Positions 10,151 to 19,245 of a stretch of DNA of 64,000 nt are shown piece by piece; the first letter of the stretch is position 1, and every line of letters starts with the position of its first letter. Below the pieces are notes generated by a model. It made no database searches and was not told where the DNA came from. It worked only from the letters and a program-made list of their open reading frames with translations. The translations under genes were made by a program, and so were the position numbers. Origin of the DNA: Actinomycetes bacterium (lineage in GTDB: Bacteria; Bacillota; Sulfobacillia; Sulfobacillales; JAIMBI01); NCBI GenBank assembly GCA_023565505.1, contig JAIMBI010000003.1, positions 1 to 64,000 on the forward strand. The letters run 5' to 3'.

Positions 10151-10200
10151 GGGGGGGGGCCCCCCCACCCCCACATGGGGGGGGCGGGCGGGGGGCGGGC
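10151..10200 (+). other. G/C homopolymer tracts forming a hairpin between tal and pgi
   Basis: The 85-bp spacer between tal and pgi contains nine consecutive G, then C tracts, then G tracts centred on CCCCCACATGGGGG. The C run at about 10160-10172 can pair with the G run at 10177-10184. It lies where the linker of a Tal-Pgi fusion would be and just before a pgi start with no clear Shine-Dalgarno. It may control pgi translation, or be a site of slippage or sequencing error. Confidence 0.5.
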
Positions 10201-10211
10201 CTACACCCACA

Positions 10212-11861
10212 ATGCAACTTAATCTCGCACAACGCGCCGCCGCGGGCGGGGGGGGGGCCGACGAACTGGTCGCGGCCGACGCCGTCGGCCGCCTGCTGGC
10301 CAAGGATGCCGCCCTGTGGTCGGACCGCCCCGCGGTTCAGGCGCAGATCACCCAAAGCCTCGGGTGGCTCGACGTCGCCGCGGCCATGGCTCCCCGCTGG
10401 CCCGAACTGGCCGCCTTCGGCCGCTCCCTGCACCAGGAGGGGTTCACCGACGCGGTGATCCTCGGCATGGGCGGCTCGAGCCTCATCGCCCTGGTCCTGG
10501 CGACCGTCTTCGGCCGGGGACCCGGGGGCCTCGCGCTCCACGTCCTCGACTCCACCGAGCCCGAGACGGTGCGAAGCCTCGCCGACCGGCTGGACCCCGC
10601 GCGGACGGTGTTCGTGGTGGCCTCCAAGTCCGGCACCACCACCGAGCCGGCCGCGTTCCAGCAGTACTTCTGGGACCGGGTGGCACGGGCGGGGTGGGAT
10701 CCGGCGACGCGCTTCGTGGCCGTCACGGACCCCGACACGCCCCTCGCCGTCGCGGCGACCCGGGGTGGATGGCGCCGGGTGTTCCTCAACCCGGCCGACA
10801 TCGGGGGCCGCTATTCGGCCCTGTCCCTCTTCGGCCTGGTGCCGGCGGCGCTCCTCGGCCTCGACGGCGCCGCCCTGCTGGACCGGGCCCAGGCCTTGAG
10901 GCGGGATCTCGAGCGGCGGGACGCGTCCAACCCCGCCCTCGCGTTGGCGGCGGTGCTGGGCGCGGCGACACGGGCCGGGCGGGACAAGTGCACCCTCGTC
11001 GTCTCGCCGCGCCTCGGGCCGTTCGCCCTGTGGCTGGAGCAGCTCCTGGCGGAGTCGACCGGCAAGGACGGGACGGGGATCGTCCCCGTGTACGAGCCCA
11101 CCCTGGGTCCGGGAGACAGCTACGGCCGGGACCGGCTGTTCGTGGTCCTGCGCCTGGCCGACGAGCCGCCGCCGGCGCTGCCGCTCGGCGCCCCCGCGGT
11201 GACGTTCGCCCTCGACCGCCCCGAGGCGCTGGGCGCCGAATGCCTCCGCTGGGAGGCGGCCGTGGCCCTCGCGGGCCGTCTCCTGGGCATCAACCCCTTT
11301 GACCAGCCCAACGTACAGGAGAGCAAGGACAACACCCGCGCCGCCCTGGACGGCTACGCGCGCACAGGCCGGCTGGAGATGCCGGAGGGGGCGCCGGCCC
11401 TCCCCGCGTCCAGTCCTGTCCTGGGCCCGGTCCTGGAGCAGTGGCTTGCGGACCTGGGACCCCGGGAGTATCTTGCCGTGATGGCCTACCTCCCCTACAC
11501 GCCGGCCGTGGAGGAGGCGCTTTACGCGCTCCAGGCGACGCTCCGCGACCGGACCGGCCGGGCCGTGCTGGTGGGCTACGGGCCCCGCTTCCTGCACTCG
11601 ACGGGCCAGCTGTTCAAGGGCGGCGCCCAGGTGGGCCGGTTCCTCCAGATCCTGGCCGACCCGGCGCGGGTGCCGGACCTCCCCGTCCCCGGCGCCGGCT
11701 ACACGTTCAACGTGCTCGTGACCGCCCAGGCGTACGGCGACCGGCGCGCGCTGCTCGCCCGGCGCCGGCCGCTGGTCACGGTGAACACGGGGAGGGACCC
11801 CGCAGGGGGTGTCGCGCGCATCGCCGCCGCGCTGGCGGAACCGGGGGAGGTGGGGGCGTGA
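10212..11861 (+). CDS. pgi: Glucose-6-phosphate isomerase (Tal-Pgi fusion-type)
   Basis: Phosphoglucose isomerase (549 aa) interconverts glucose 6-phosphate and fructose 6-phosphate, closing the loop between the oxidative and non-oxidative branches. The first SIS domain has GMGGSS and the phosphate-binding SKSGTTTEP (about 137-145). The second has the catalytic E/K region, including STGKDGTG and QLFKGG. It most resembles the C-terminal half of bifunctional transaldolase/phosphoglucose isomerases. The ATG at 10212 has no good Shine-Dalgarno; the spacer is nearly all G and C, so the true 5' end could differ. Confidence 0.92.
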   Translation: MQLNLAQRAAAGGGGADELVAADAVGRLLAKDAALWSDRPAVQAQITQSLGWLDVAAAMAPRWPELAAFGRSLHQEGFTDAVILGMGGSSLIALVLATVFGRGPGGLALHVLDSTEPETVRSLADRLDPARTVFVVASKSGTTTEPAAFQQYFWDRVARAGWDPATRFVAVTDPDTPLAVAATRGGWRRVFLNPADIGGRYSALSLFGLVPAALLGLDGAALLDRAQALRRDLERRDASNPALALAAVLGAATRAGRDKCTLVVSPRLGPFALWLEQLLAESTGKDGTGIVPVYEPTLGPGDSYGRDRLFVVLRLADEPPPALPLGAPAVTFALDRPEALGAECLRWEAAVALAGRLLGINPFDQPNVQESKDNTRAALDGYARTGRLEMPEGAPALPASSPVLGPVLEQWLADLGPREYLAVMAYLPYTPAVEEALYALQATLRDRTGRAVLVGYGPRFLHSTGQLFKGGAQVGRFLQILADPARVPDLPVPGAGYTFNVLVTAQAYGDRRALLARRRPLVTVNTGRDPAGGVARIAAALAEPGEVGA

Positions 11862-12763
11862 AGGCGGGTTTCATCGGCCTCGGGCGCATGGGCGCCAACA
11901 TGGTGGAGCGCCTGACGGCAGGCGGGCACACGCTCGTGGTGTACGACCGGGATCCGGAGGCGGTCCGCCGCGTGACGGCCCGGACGGGAGCCACCGGCGT
12001 CCAGACGCTGGCGGAGCTGGTGGAGGCGCTCGAGCCGCCCCGGGTGGTGTGGGTCATGGTGCCGGCCGGCGACGCCACGGAAAGCGTCCTGGCGACCCTC
12101 AAGGCGTCGCTGGCGCCCGGGGACGTGGTCGTCGACGGCGGCAACTCGAACTTCCGCGACACCTTGCGCCGGGCGGCCAGCCTCGCCGACCGGGGCATCC
12201 AGCTTGTCGACGCGGGCACGTCGGGCGGCGTTTGGGGCCTGCGGAACGGATACTGCCTGATGGTCGGCGGCCCCCCGGAGGCGTACGCCCGCGTCGAGCC
12301 CCTGCTGACCACCCTGGCCCCGCCCGAGGGGCTCCTGCACACCGGTCCCACGGGTTCCGGCCACTTCGTCAAGATGGTGCACAACGGCATCGAGTACGGA
12401 ATGCTGGCGGCCATCGGCGAAGGGTTCGAAGTGTTGGCGCACGCCCCCTTCCCCCTCGACCTGCCGGCCATCGCCGCGGTGTGGAACCACGGGTCGGTGA
12501 TCCGGTCGTGGCTGCTCGAGCTGCTGGAGGCCGCCTACCGGGACAACCCCGGCCTCGAGGGCATCCGCGGCTACGTCGAGGACTCGGGCGAAGGCCGCTG
12601 GACCGTGGCCGAAGCGCTGGAGGAGAACGTCTTCGCGCCGGTCATCACCCTGGCCCTCCTGTCGCGCATCCGCTCGCGGCAGGACGAGTCCTACGGTGCC
12701 AAGGTGGTGGCCGCCCTGCGCCGGCAGTTCGGGGGCCACGCCGTGCGGAGGACGACGCCGTGA
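11858..12763 (+). CDS. gnd: 6-phosphogluconate dehydrogenase, decarboxylating (short form)
   Basis: This enzyme oxidatively decarboxylates 6-phosphogluconate to ribulose 5-phosphate with NAD(P). It is 301 aa, the short YqeC/GndA-like form rather than the 470-aa E. coli type. Visible motifs are the dinucleotide loop GLGRMG (7-12), GGNSNFRDT (about 94-102) and the substrate/catalytic segment [16 protein letters not shown] (from about 167) with its Lys and Asn. The GTG start overlaps the pgi stop as GTGA. The short form tends to be NAD-specific, but cofactor use cannot be settled by eye. Confidence 0.93.
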   Translation: MKAGFIGLGRMGANMVERLTAGGHTLVVYDRDPEAVRRVTARTGATGVQTLAELVEALEPPRVVWVMVPAGDATESVLATLKASLAPGDVVVDGGNSNFRDTLRRAASLADRGIQLVDAGTSGGVWGLRNGYCLMVGGPPEAYARVEPLLTTLAPPEGLLHTGPTGSGHFVKMVHNGIEYGMLAAIGEGFEVLAHAPFPLDLPAIAAVWNHGSVIRSWLLELLEAAYRDNPGLEGIRGYVEDSGEGRWTVAEALEENVFAPVITLALLSRIRSRQDESYGAKVVAALRRQFGGHAVRRTTP

Positions 12764-14268
12764 CGGCGGACAATCCGCTCCGCGTGGGGCTTCCGCCCGA
12801 CCGGGAGGCTCCGCCCTTCTCCCTGGTCATCTTCGGGGCCGGGGGCGACCTCACCCGGCGGAAGCTGGCGCCCGCCCTCTGGCGGCTCAAGGCCGCGGGA
12901 CTGCTCCCGGACCGGCTGCAGGTGGTGGGATTCTCCCGCGGTCGGCGGACCGACGACGGCTTCCGCGACGTCTTCCGCCAGGCGGCCCGGGACGCCGGGA
13001 CCGCCGCCGACGACCCGACGCTCGCCGCGTTCCTGGCCCAGATCCGCTATGTCGCGGCAGCGTTCGACGATGCCGCCGGCTACCGCCGCCTCGCGGACGT
13101 GCTGGCGGAGGGCGAACGGGCGCGGGGCATTCCGCCGAACCGGCTGTTCTACCTGGCCACTCCCCCGGAGGCCTACCCGGTCGTGGTGGGCCACCTCGGG
13201 GCCGCGGGTCTCGCCCGGGCGGCCCCGGGCGCCTTCTGCCGCCTCGTGGTGGAGAAGCCCTTCGGGCGGGACAGCGCCAGTGCGCACCAGCTCAACCGCG
13301 AGCTGCACCAGGTGTTCGGGGAGGACCAGATCTACCGCATCGACCACTATCTCGGCAAGGAGACGGTGCAGAACATCCTCGCCTTCCGCTTCGCCAACGC
13401 CATCTTCGAGCCGCTGTGGAACCGGAAGTACGTCGACCACGTCCAGATCACGGTCGCCGAGAGCCTGGGGGTCGAGGGCCGGGGGGGATACTACGACCAT
13501 GCCGGGGCCGCCCGCGACATGGTCCAAAACCACCTCTTCCAGCTCCTCGCGCTGGTGGCCATGGAGCCGCCGGTGACCTTCGACGCCGACGCCGTGCGGG
13601 ACGAAAAGGTGAAAGTGCTGCGCGCGGTGGCGCCTCTCGTCCCCGACCGCGCGGTGCGGGGCCAGTACCGGGCGGGGATGGTCGACGGGCGGCCGGTGCC
13701 GGGATACCGCGAGGAACCCGACGTGGATCCCGCCTCCCGCACGGAGACGTTCGTGGCCCTGGCGCTGATGGTGGAGAACTGGCGCTGGGCGGGGGTCCCG
13801 TTCTACCTGCGCACGGGAAAGCGTCTGGCCAAGCGGGTGAGCGAGATCGCCATCCAGTTCGCCCCGGTCCCGCACCGCTTCTTCCGGGCGCTCGACCTGC
13901 CCGATGTCGAGCCGAACGTCCTGACCCTCAACATCCAGCCGGACGAGGGCCTGGCGCTCACCTTCGGCGCCAAGGTCCCGGGTCCGGCGATGCGCATCCG
14001 CACGGTGCACATGGACTTCCTCTACGGGTCCGCCTTCGGCCAGGCCCCCGAGGCCTACGAGCGGCTCCTGCTGGACGCGGTGCACGGCGACTCCACGTTG
14101 TTCACCCGCCATGACGAGGTGGAGGCCGCCTGGGCCTTGCTGACGCCCCTGCTCGAGACGTGGGCCGCTTCGGCCGCCGAGCCGGTCGGCTACGAGGCGG
14201 GATCCTGGGGCCCGACCCCCGCCTTCGATCTCCTCGCCCGCGACGGCCGACGCTGGCGCCGCCTGTAG
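12760..14268 (+). CDS. zwf: Glucose-6-phosphate 1-dehydrogenase
   Basis: Glucose-6-phosphate dehydrogenase (502 aa, full length) commits glucose 6-phosphate to the oxidative pentose phosphate route, giving 6-phosphogluconolactone and reduced NAD(P). The nucleotide loop [10 protein letters not shown] (26-35), the EKPFGRD motif and the active-site RIDHYLGKE (194-202, with the catalytic His) are all intact. The GTG start overlaps the gnd stop. The downstream opcA-like gene suggests its activity or assembly is modulated. Confidence 0.96.
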   Translation: MTADNPLRVGLPPDREAPPFSLVIFGAGGDLTRRKLAPALWRLKAAGLLPDRLQVVGFSRGRRTDDGFRDVFRQAARDAGTAADDPTLAAFLAQIRYVAAAFDDAAGYRRLADVLAEGERARGIPPNRLFYLATPPEAYPVVVGHLGAAGLARAAPGAFCRLVVEKPFGRDSASAHQLNRELHQVFGEDQIYRIDHYLGKETVQNILAFRFANAIFEPLWNRKYVDHVQITVAESLGVEGRGGYYDHAGAARDMVQNHLFQLLALVAMEPPVTFDADAVRDEKVKVLRAVAPLVPDRAVRGQYRAGMVDGRPVPGYREEPDVDPASRTETFVALALMVENWRWAGVPFYLRTGKRLAKRVSEIAIQFAPVPHRFFRALDLPDVEPNVLTLNIQPDEGLALTFGAKVPGPAMRIRTVHMDFLYGSAFGQAPEAYERLLLDAVHGDSTLFTRHDEVEAAWALLTPLLETWAASAAEPVGYEAGSWGPTPAFDLLARDGRRWRRL

Positions 14269-14304
14269 ACGGCATCGGGCTCCGCAACGAAGGAGGCACA
14301 CGGC

Positions 14305-15321
14305 ATGACGAGGCGATGGCAGCGGCGGCTCGACCTGGCCGCTTTTTCGGCCCGCGCAGTCGAGGAGACCTGGGCCGCCCTCCGGGAGGCGGTCCTGGAC
14401 ACCCTGGGGAAAGATCCCGGCAACCGGCCGCGGGCCCGTCGGCTCGTCCTGGTGACGGTCGCGCGGTATGCCGACACCGACCTCGACGGCGCGTTGGAGA
14501 CGGCGGCGCGCCGGTTCCCGGGTCGCCACATCGCGGTGGTCCGGGATGCCCCGCCCGCGGCGGAAGGGGTCGACGTGGCCTGGTTCACCCCGGAAGGCTG
14601 CGGCGACTCGGAAATGGTCCGTCTGGTCCTCGCCAGGGCGCGGGCCCGGCACTGGGCCGAATTCATCCTGCCCCTGTTCGTGCCCGGCCTGGTGACGTAT
14701 CTCTACCTGCGCGACCCCGGCGTGGCCGCGGACGGCACGGCCACGGCTCTGGCGGGGATCGACCACGTCGTGCTCGACACCACCGGGGCGAGGGATCCCG
14801 CCGCAGCCTGGCGGGCCGTGCTGGGCAGTCTTCCCGCGCGCCCGGCCGTCTCGGACCTCGCCTGGACCCGGCTCACCCCGTGGCGGCAGGCGCTGGCCGC
14901 CGGATTCGACCCGCCCGCACGCCGGGCGCTGCTCCCGCGCCTCGAGCGCCTGGAAGCGGCGCTGGAACCCGGGGCCACCGCCTGGCTGGTCGCCTGGCTG
15001 GCGAGCCGGCTCGGCCTCGAGGCCGCGGGAGCGGGCGCGCTCCGCCAGCCCGACGGGCGACGGATCGAGGTGGCCGCGCGGCCGCCCGACCCCCAGCCTC
15101 ACGTCCGTCTGGGCGCCGCCGGGGCCGAGCTCCTGGTGGCGCCGCACGGCCCGCGGCTCGTGGCAACCTGGAGCGACGAGGCGGCCCCCGGCCACGAACG
15201 GGCGCTCGGCCCGCAGGACCTGGGGGCCGTGCTCGCCGACACCTTGGCGCAGGGGTTCGACCCCGTCTTCGCGGAGGCCCTGGCCTGGCAGACCCGGGAG
15301 GAGACGGTGACCCGTGCGTAG
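14305..15321 (+). CDS. opcA: OpcA-like glucose-6-phosphate dehydrogenase assembly protein
   Basis: This 338-aa protein matches the layout of OpcA, the allosteric activator/assembly factor of glucose-6-phosphate dehydrogenase known from cyanobacteria and actinobacteria. There is no catalytic motif. The N-terminal half has the alternating strand pattern seen in OpcA (VLVTVARYAD..., LPLFVPGLVTYLYLRD), followed by an Arg-rich C-terminal half. ATG 14305 is served by AAGGAGG about 10 nt upstream. Its position between zwf and pgl is the conserved OpcA position, which is a main support for the call. Sequence similarity alone is moderate. Confidence 0.75.
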   Translation: MTRRWQRRLDLAAFSARAVEETWAALREAVLDTLGKDPGNRPRARRLVLVTVARYADTDLDGALETAARRFPGRHIAVVRDAPPAAEGVDVAWFTPEGCGDSEMVRLVLARARARHWAEFILPLFVPGLVTYLYLRDPGVAADGTATALAGIDHVVLDTTGARDPAAAWRAVLGSLPARPAVSDLAWTRLTPWRQALAAGFDPPARRALLPRLERLEAALEPGATAWLVAWLASRLGLEAAGAGALRQPDGRRIEVAARPPDPQPHVRLGAAGAELLVAPHGPRLVATWSDEAAPGHERALGPQDLGAVLADTLAQGFDPVFAEALAWQTREETVTRA

Positions 15322-16027
15322 GGTCCGGGTCACCGACGCCTGGGTAGCGGCCGCCACGGCCGTCCTGCAGGAGGTGATCGCCGGGGCGCCGGCGGCCCGG
15401 ACGTGCCGGATCGCCCTCGCCGGCGGCGAGACGCCCCGTCCCTGGTACCAGGCCCTCGCCCGCACCCCCCTGCCCTACGACCGCCTGGAGCTGTTCTGGG
15501 GCGACGAGCGGGTCGTGCCCCCCGACCATCCCGACTCCAACGCCGGATGGGCCCGCCGCCTCTGGCTGGACCACGTGCCCCTCGACCCGGCCCGCATCCA
15601 CCCGTGGCCGACCGAGAAGGAGCCGACCGACGCCGCCCGCGCGTACGCCGATACGCTCCGGCGTGCCTTCGGCGACGTCGACCTTCCGCGCTTCGACCTG
15701 GTTGTTCTGGGACTGGGAAGCGAGGGCCACACGGCTTCCCTCTTCCCGGGTTCCCCGGCGCTCGCGGCGCACACCTGGACTGTCGCCGTGCCCGTGCCGG
15801 GCCGGGGTGTCCGCCTCTCCCTCACCCTGCCCGTCCTGTCCGCTGCCCGTCGGATCCTGTTCCTGGTGACGGGCGAGGCCAAACGCGAGGCAGTGCGCCG
15901 CACCCTCTCGCCCCGCCCGCACGAACCGACCACGGTGGCCGCCCTGATCCGGGCAGAGAACGTGGACTGGGTGCTCGACCCCGCCGCCGCCCAAGATCTT
16001 CCGCCGGGACTGGGCGCCCGCCCGTGA
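15314..16027 (+). CDS. pgl: 6-phosphogluconolactonase
   Basis: 6-phosphogluconolactonase of the DevB/NagB-like type (237 aa) hydrolyses 6-phosphogluconolactone to 6-phosphogluconate. Signatures are ALAGGETPRPWYQAL near the N-terminus, WGDERVVPPDHPDSN, and GLGSEGHTASLFPG (from about residue 132). The GTG start at 15314 overlaps the opcA stop by 8 nt. It is the last gene of the operon, so every step from glucose 6-phosphate through the oxidative branch is encoded contiguously. Confidence 0.93.
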   Translation: MRRVRVTDAWVAAATAVLQEVIAGAPAARTCRIALAGGETPRPWYQALARTPLPYDRLELFWGDERVVPPDHPDSNAGWARRLWLDHVPLDPARIHPWPTEKEPTDAARAYADTLRRAFGDVDLPRFDLVVLGLGSEGHTASLFPGSPALAAHTWTVAVPVPGRGVRLSLTLPVLSAARRILFLVTGEAKREAVRRTLSPRPHEPTTVAALIRAENVDWVLDPAAAQDLPPGLGARP

Positions 16028-16077
16028 CACGCCGCGTCCGATCCGGAGGGGTTCCACGTCCGCCCGTTGCCGGACGG

Positions 16078-16123
16078 CGACCGGGAGGGTCGCGCGGTTT
16101 GAGCCGCGTTCGCGTCCCGGTCG
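16078..16123. terminator. Bidirectional hairpin between convergent pgl and SDR genes
   Basis: Perfect 9-bp outer arms (16078-16086 with 16115-16123) enclose a perfect 5-bp inner stem (16093-16097 with 16104-16108, loop TTTGAG). It lies between two convergent genes, where a shared terminator is expected. There is no T tract on either side, so termination is inferred. Confidence 0.5.
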
Positions 16124-16169
16124 GTCCGCCGCCCGGGGGCGGGTCGCGTCCGGAGGCCAGGGGGTCTGC

Positions 16170-16934
16170 CTAATAGGCGGTCCACCCGGCGTCCGCGACG
16201 AGGATGGCCCCGTTGACGAAGCTCGCCTCGTCCGAGGCCAAAAATACGGCGACGGCCGCAATCTCCTCGGGCTTTCCCGTCCGCGGATTCAAGCCCATGC
16301 CCGCCATGGCGGCCTGCACGCCGAGGGACGCCGGATCGAGCCGGGGATTGGCGCCCATGATGTTGGTCTCCACGCCCCCCGGCGCGATGGCGTTGCAGCG
16401 GATGCCGAAGCGCGCGTACTGGTACGCCACGTTCTTGGTCAGGCCGACGAGCGCGTGCTTGGACGCCGTATAAGCCGCCCCCGCCCGCGACCCGAACAGC
16501 CCGCCGACCGACGCCGTGTTGACGATGACGCCGCGACCCTGCTGCATCATGATGGGCAGCGCCTTGCGTATCGCGCGCATCGGCCCCGTCACGTTGACCG
16601 CCAGCACGCGGTCCCACAGTTCGTCGCTGACCTCGTGCGCCGGCACCATCCCGTCCATGATGCCGGCGTTGTTGACGAGGATGTCGAGCGTGCCGAACGC
16701 CTCGACGGCCACGTCGATCATGCGCTCCACGTCCGCCCGCACCGCCACGTCGGCGACGACCGCGACGGCCCGCCCCCCGTCGGCCTGAATGGCCTGGACC
16801 ACGTCCTGAAGCTTGTCCTCCACGACGTCCGCGGCGACGACGCGGGCGCCCTCCTCCGCAAAGCGCACGGCCATGGCGCGCCCCATGCCGGACGCGGCCC
16901 CCGTGATGACGGCCACCCGATCACCCAGTCTCAT
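16170..16934 (-). CDS. SDR family NAD(P)-dependent oxidoreductase
   Basis: This is a classical short-chain dehydrogenase/reductase (254 aa). The cofactor motif is TGAASGMG (11-18), then NNAG, the catalytic Ser in NTASVGG, and Y155-x3-K159 (YTASK). The Asp in AADV after beta-2 favours NAD(H) over NADP(H). The substrate is unknown; close relatives are annotated as glucose 1-dehydrogenase or 3-oxoacyl-ACP reductase by default. ATG 16934 has GGGAGGG about 9 nt upstream, and the longer reading frame upstream of it lacks support. Confidence 0.88.
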   Translation of the reverse strand: MRLGDRVAVITGAASGMGRAMAVRFAEEGARVVAADVVEDKLQDVVQAIQADGGRAVAVVADVAVRADVERMIDVAVEAFGTLDILVNNAGIMDGMVPAHEVSDELWDRVLAVNVTGPMRAIRKALPIMMQQGRGVIVNTASVGGLFGSRAGAAYTASKHALVGLTKNVAYQYARFGIRCNAIAPGGVETNIMGANPRLDPASLGVQAAMAGMGLNPRTGKPEEIAAVAVFLASDEASFVNGAILVADAGWTAY

Positions 16935-17567
16935 GGAAAACCCTCCCTGGCGGAACCTTCCTCGGCGCAGCGGTTCGCGACGGAAAGGCGGGTTCCTGCC
17001 CTGAGAGGGTGCGAGGAACGCACGGGCCGTCCCGACGGGCGGGACGGCCCGGCGGGGCAAGTGCGGACGGCCGGCCGCAGACCCCGGCTTCCGACCCCCG
17101 GGGACCCCGGCCTCCCGGCGCCGGCGGCGGAGGATCTCCGCTAACGAGGAGAGCTAGCGATGACATCCGACGCGGGGTCCGCGCGGGGTTGGCGGGCGGT
17201 GTCGGTGCATGCCGCCGTGTTTTGCGTGGGCCCTGACCGCTGCGCGCCGGCGGCTCGCGACGGCCTACCGGGTGGTGTTCGGCTCCACGGCGGTCGCCGG
17301 TCTTGGCCTGCTGCTTCGGCTCGTTTGGTGAGGGAGCGATCGGCGGGCTTCTCCCTCCGGCGCCGCGACCGTTGCGGACCGGCCCACGCATCCCCCCTCC
17401 CGCCTCGCGTCCCGGGTCGGCTGACGCCGCATCGCCGCCTACTTACCGGCCCATTCCGGAATCGTCCCGAGCTGCTTCGCTCGCCAGCCCATTGCGCAGC
17501 GGGCCATCTTTGCCCGCCTAGCCACAACGTGATATCATGACGCCGCCACGCGGGGGGGCGAGTCGCC
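16935..17567. other. Intergenic region with leader hairpins and a possible micro-ORF
   Basis: This 633-bp region holds no confident gene. Near the SDR side are two adjacent hairpins: 16992-16997 pairing with 17014-17019, and a perfect 10-bp stem 17024-17033 with 17041-17050. On the minus strand both would lie in the SDR mRNA leader. A 40-codon plus-strand frame (17209-17331, ATG to TGA) encodes a hydrophobic C-terminal half (VVFGSTAVAGLGLLLRLVW) but has no clear ribosome binding site, so I do not call it as a gene. The promoter of the toxin-antitoxin pair is at the right edge. Confidence 0.5.
17510..17538 (+). promoter_or_regulatory. Sigma-A type promoter of the RHH/PIN module
   Basis: TTGCCC at 17510-17515 and TATCAT at 17533-17538 are separated by 17 nt. 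The ATG of the ribbon-helix-helix gene follows 30 nt downstream of the -10, giving a short leader. Confidence 0.55.
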
Positions 17568-17819
17568 ATGGCGCGGCGCATTCCGATTCTCTTTAGCGAT
17601 GCCGAGATGGACCGGCTCCGGCGGGTGGCGCAACGCCACGGCGTGTCCCTGGCGGCTGTCGTGCGGGAGGCCGTGAACCGTTACGTGCTGGAGGCCGAGC
17701 GTCCCGACCGCGCCACATTGTATGCGCGGTCCTGGGCCGTCGTGGGAGCGTTCGCCTCGGGGAGCGCGGATGGGTCGACCGCGCATGACCGTTACGTCGC
17801 CGACGCCTTCCGGACATGA
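17568..17819 (+). CDS. Ribbon-helix-helix antitoxin (CopG/VapB-like)
   Basis: This small DNA-binding protein (83 aa) begins with a ribbon-helix-helix fold: a beta strand (RRIPILFS) followed by two helices (DAEMDRLRRVAQRHG, SLAAVVREAVNRYVL). The remaining 40 residues would wrap the partner toxin. It sits directly in front of a PIN-domain gene whose ATG overlaps its stop (ATGA), the standard antitoxin-toxin layout. It is expected to neutralise the toxin and autorepress the promoter at 17510-17538. Confidence 0.8.
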   Translation: MARRIPILFSDAEMDRLRRVAQRHGVSLAAVVREAVNRYVLEAERPDRATLYARSWAVVGAFASGSADGSTAHDRYVADAFRT

Positions 17820-18211
17820 CGGTGTTTGTGGACACGTCATCCCTGTATGCCCTGCTCGACGCCGACGATGCGCATCATGCGGAGGCGCGAGCGGCCTGGC
17901 AGCGTCTCGCGGCCGCGTAGGCAACCCTCGTGACCCACAGCTACGTGCTCGTCGAAACCATCGCCCTGGTGCAACACCGCTTGGGGCTGGCCGCCGTGCG
18001 CGCCCTGGTCGACGTCGTGGGTCCCCTGCTCACGGTGGTCTGGGTCACCGCGCCGCTCCACGAGGAAGCCCTGGCGGCCACGTTGGCCGCGAACGCGCGG
18101 CATCTGAGCCTCGTCGACCAGGTCAGTTTCCTGGTGGCCCGTCGCCGGGGCTGTGACGCGGTCTGGGCCTTTGACGACGATTTTGAACGCGCCGGCTTCA
18201 CCTGCTTCTAG
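17816..18211 (+). pseudogene. PIN-domain (VapC-like) toxin with an in-frame amber codon
   Basis: This frame encodes a PIN-domain ribonuclease of about 131 residues interrupted by TAG at codon 35 (17918-17920). The conserved acidic residues are all still encoded: D6 in FVDTSSL, the Glu in YVLVET, the Asp in SLVDQVSF and the Asp cluster in WAFDDDF. Reading continues cleanly after the stop, with no frameshift. The gene is either a recently inactivated toxin, or expressed as two pieces with a restart at GTG 17930. Typical VapC proteins have a Gly- or charged residue where the stop falls. Confidence 0.8.
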
Positions 18212-18711
18212 GCGCTTGGCCCGCAGGCCGGTTGGGCTCGGTCGCCCTCTGCGGGCCGTCTCTCAGTCATTCTGCCTCAATTGGTCGGTTTGGCGCTCGC
18301 TCCCGTAAGCTTGTCAGAGCGGACGCTCACGCGCCTTGGCCTCGCCGTGAACCCGGATATGCTGAGTGGGGACCCGCATCCGCCTGCTCAACCCGCGGCT
18401 CCGGCCCCTGGTCGCGCGGCTAAGCCTCTGAATCCGCCGGGGCACAACTCCTGCCCGGCCGCACCCGCACGGACGGCGGCGACGATGCCTCTCTTGCTCG
18501 ACCCGTGCGCCACGAATCGAGCCGAGCCAGACAGGGTGTTCCGTCGGCATCCAGATCTGCGGGTCAAGTCCCAATGGAGTTCGAATGTCGGAACCCGCGA
18601 CGCGGCTCTGCCGCCGGCTGGCGGCATCTGCCTCGCCTGGGAATTCGGGACGCGGCGAGCCGCCGGAAGGCGTCCCTCCGGAGACGCGGTGCGAGTCCGG
18701 TCGGGCTTCGG
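18212..18711. other. 500-bp spacer without recognisable genes
   Basis: Both strands were read. The open frames here have no Shine-Dalgarno and show no domain pattern. The sequence is slightly less GC-rich than the flanking genes. No transposase, tRNA or terminator with a clear T tract was found. Confidence 0.5.
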
Positions 18712-19245
18712 TCAGGCCCGTTTCGGCAGGCGGAGGATGGCCGCCACCGCGAGGGCTGCGAACAGGATCTCGAGGACGATCGACACGGTAGCCAAGGTGC
18801 CGGTCGGCATCGGGAGTGGCAGGACGCTTCCCCGACCGGGAAGTCCTCCGGGAGGAAAGTGACCGGACCCGAACGCGTGGGGGAAGGCGCCGGGCACCCG
18901 GGTGCCGAGGACAAAACGCCGGAAACCGCTCGGACGTCCGAAACCGAGCAGGAACCGGCTGAATGCCGGCACAAGGTCCATCGCGAGGCGTGTCAGGGCG
19001 GCCCCGCCGGCCGCCACCATCCCCAGGTTCCATCCCCACCGCGCGTCGCGCAGGACGCCGACGAAGGCCCCCAGCGCCAGCAGGACGTCCAATCCGAAAA
19101 GGGCACCCATCAGCCGGTTGAACAGTCCCACCTGAAACATCAAGGCCAAGTGGATGTAGGCCACCGCGAGGAGCAGGACGCCGCCCCCGATCCGGAGCGC
19201 CAAGACGTTCGCGGGCCCACGGGCAGATTCCTGACGGACGGCCAT
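18712..19245 (-). CDS. Small polytopic membrane protein, function unknown
   Basis: This protein of 177 aa has four predicted membrane segments: LALRIGGGVLLLAVAYIHLA, a stretch around GALFGLDVLLALGAFVGVL, LGMVAAGGAALTRLAMDLV, and a C-terminal one ending in ALAVAAILRLPKR. A Gly/Pro-rich loop of about 40 residues precedes the last. The ATG at 19245 is chosen because GAGGAGG lies about 10 nt upstream; an upstream ATG adds residues that do not look like protein. No family recognised. It stands alone between the toxin pair and an unrelated hydrolase. Confidence 0.65.
   Translation of the reverse strand: MAVRQESARGPANVLALRIGGGVLLLAVAYIHLALMFQVGLFNRLMGALFGLDVLLALGAFVGVLRDARWGWNLGMVAAGGAALTRLAMDLVPAFSRFLLGFGRPSGFRRFVLGTRVPGAFPHAFGSGHFPPGGLPGRGSVLPLPMPTGTLATVSIVLEILFAALAVAAILRLPKRA

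Noticed and set aside
10151..10200. Repetitive G/C tract as a CRISPR or tandem-repeat array
   Set aside because: No repeat-spacer periodicity; simple homopolymer runs that fold on themselves.
17209..17331. A 40-codon hydrophobic frame as a small membrane protein gene
   Set aside because: No convincing ribosome binding site or recognised family; kept only as a remark in the spacer entry.
17918..17920. TAG in the PIN gene as a pyrrolysine codon
   Set aside because: The family has no reason for Pyl at this non-catalytic site, and nothing in the window suggests the pyl system; a nonsense mutation is simpler.
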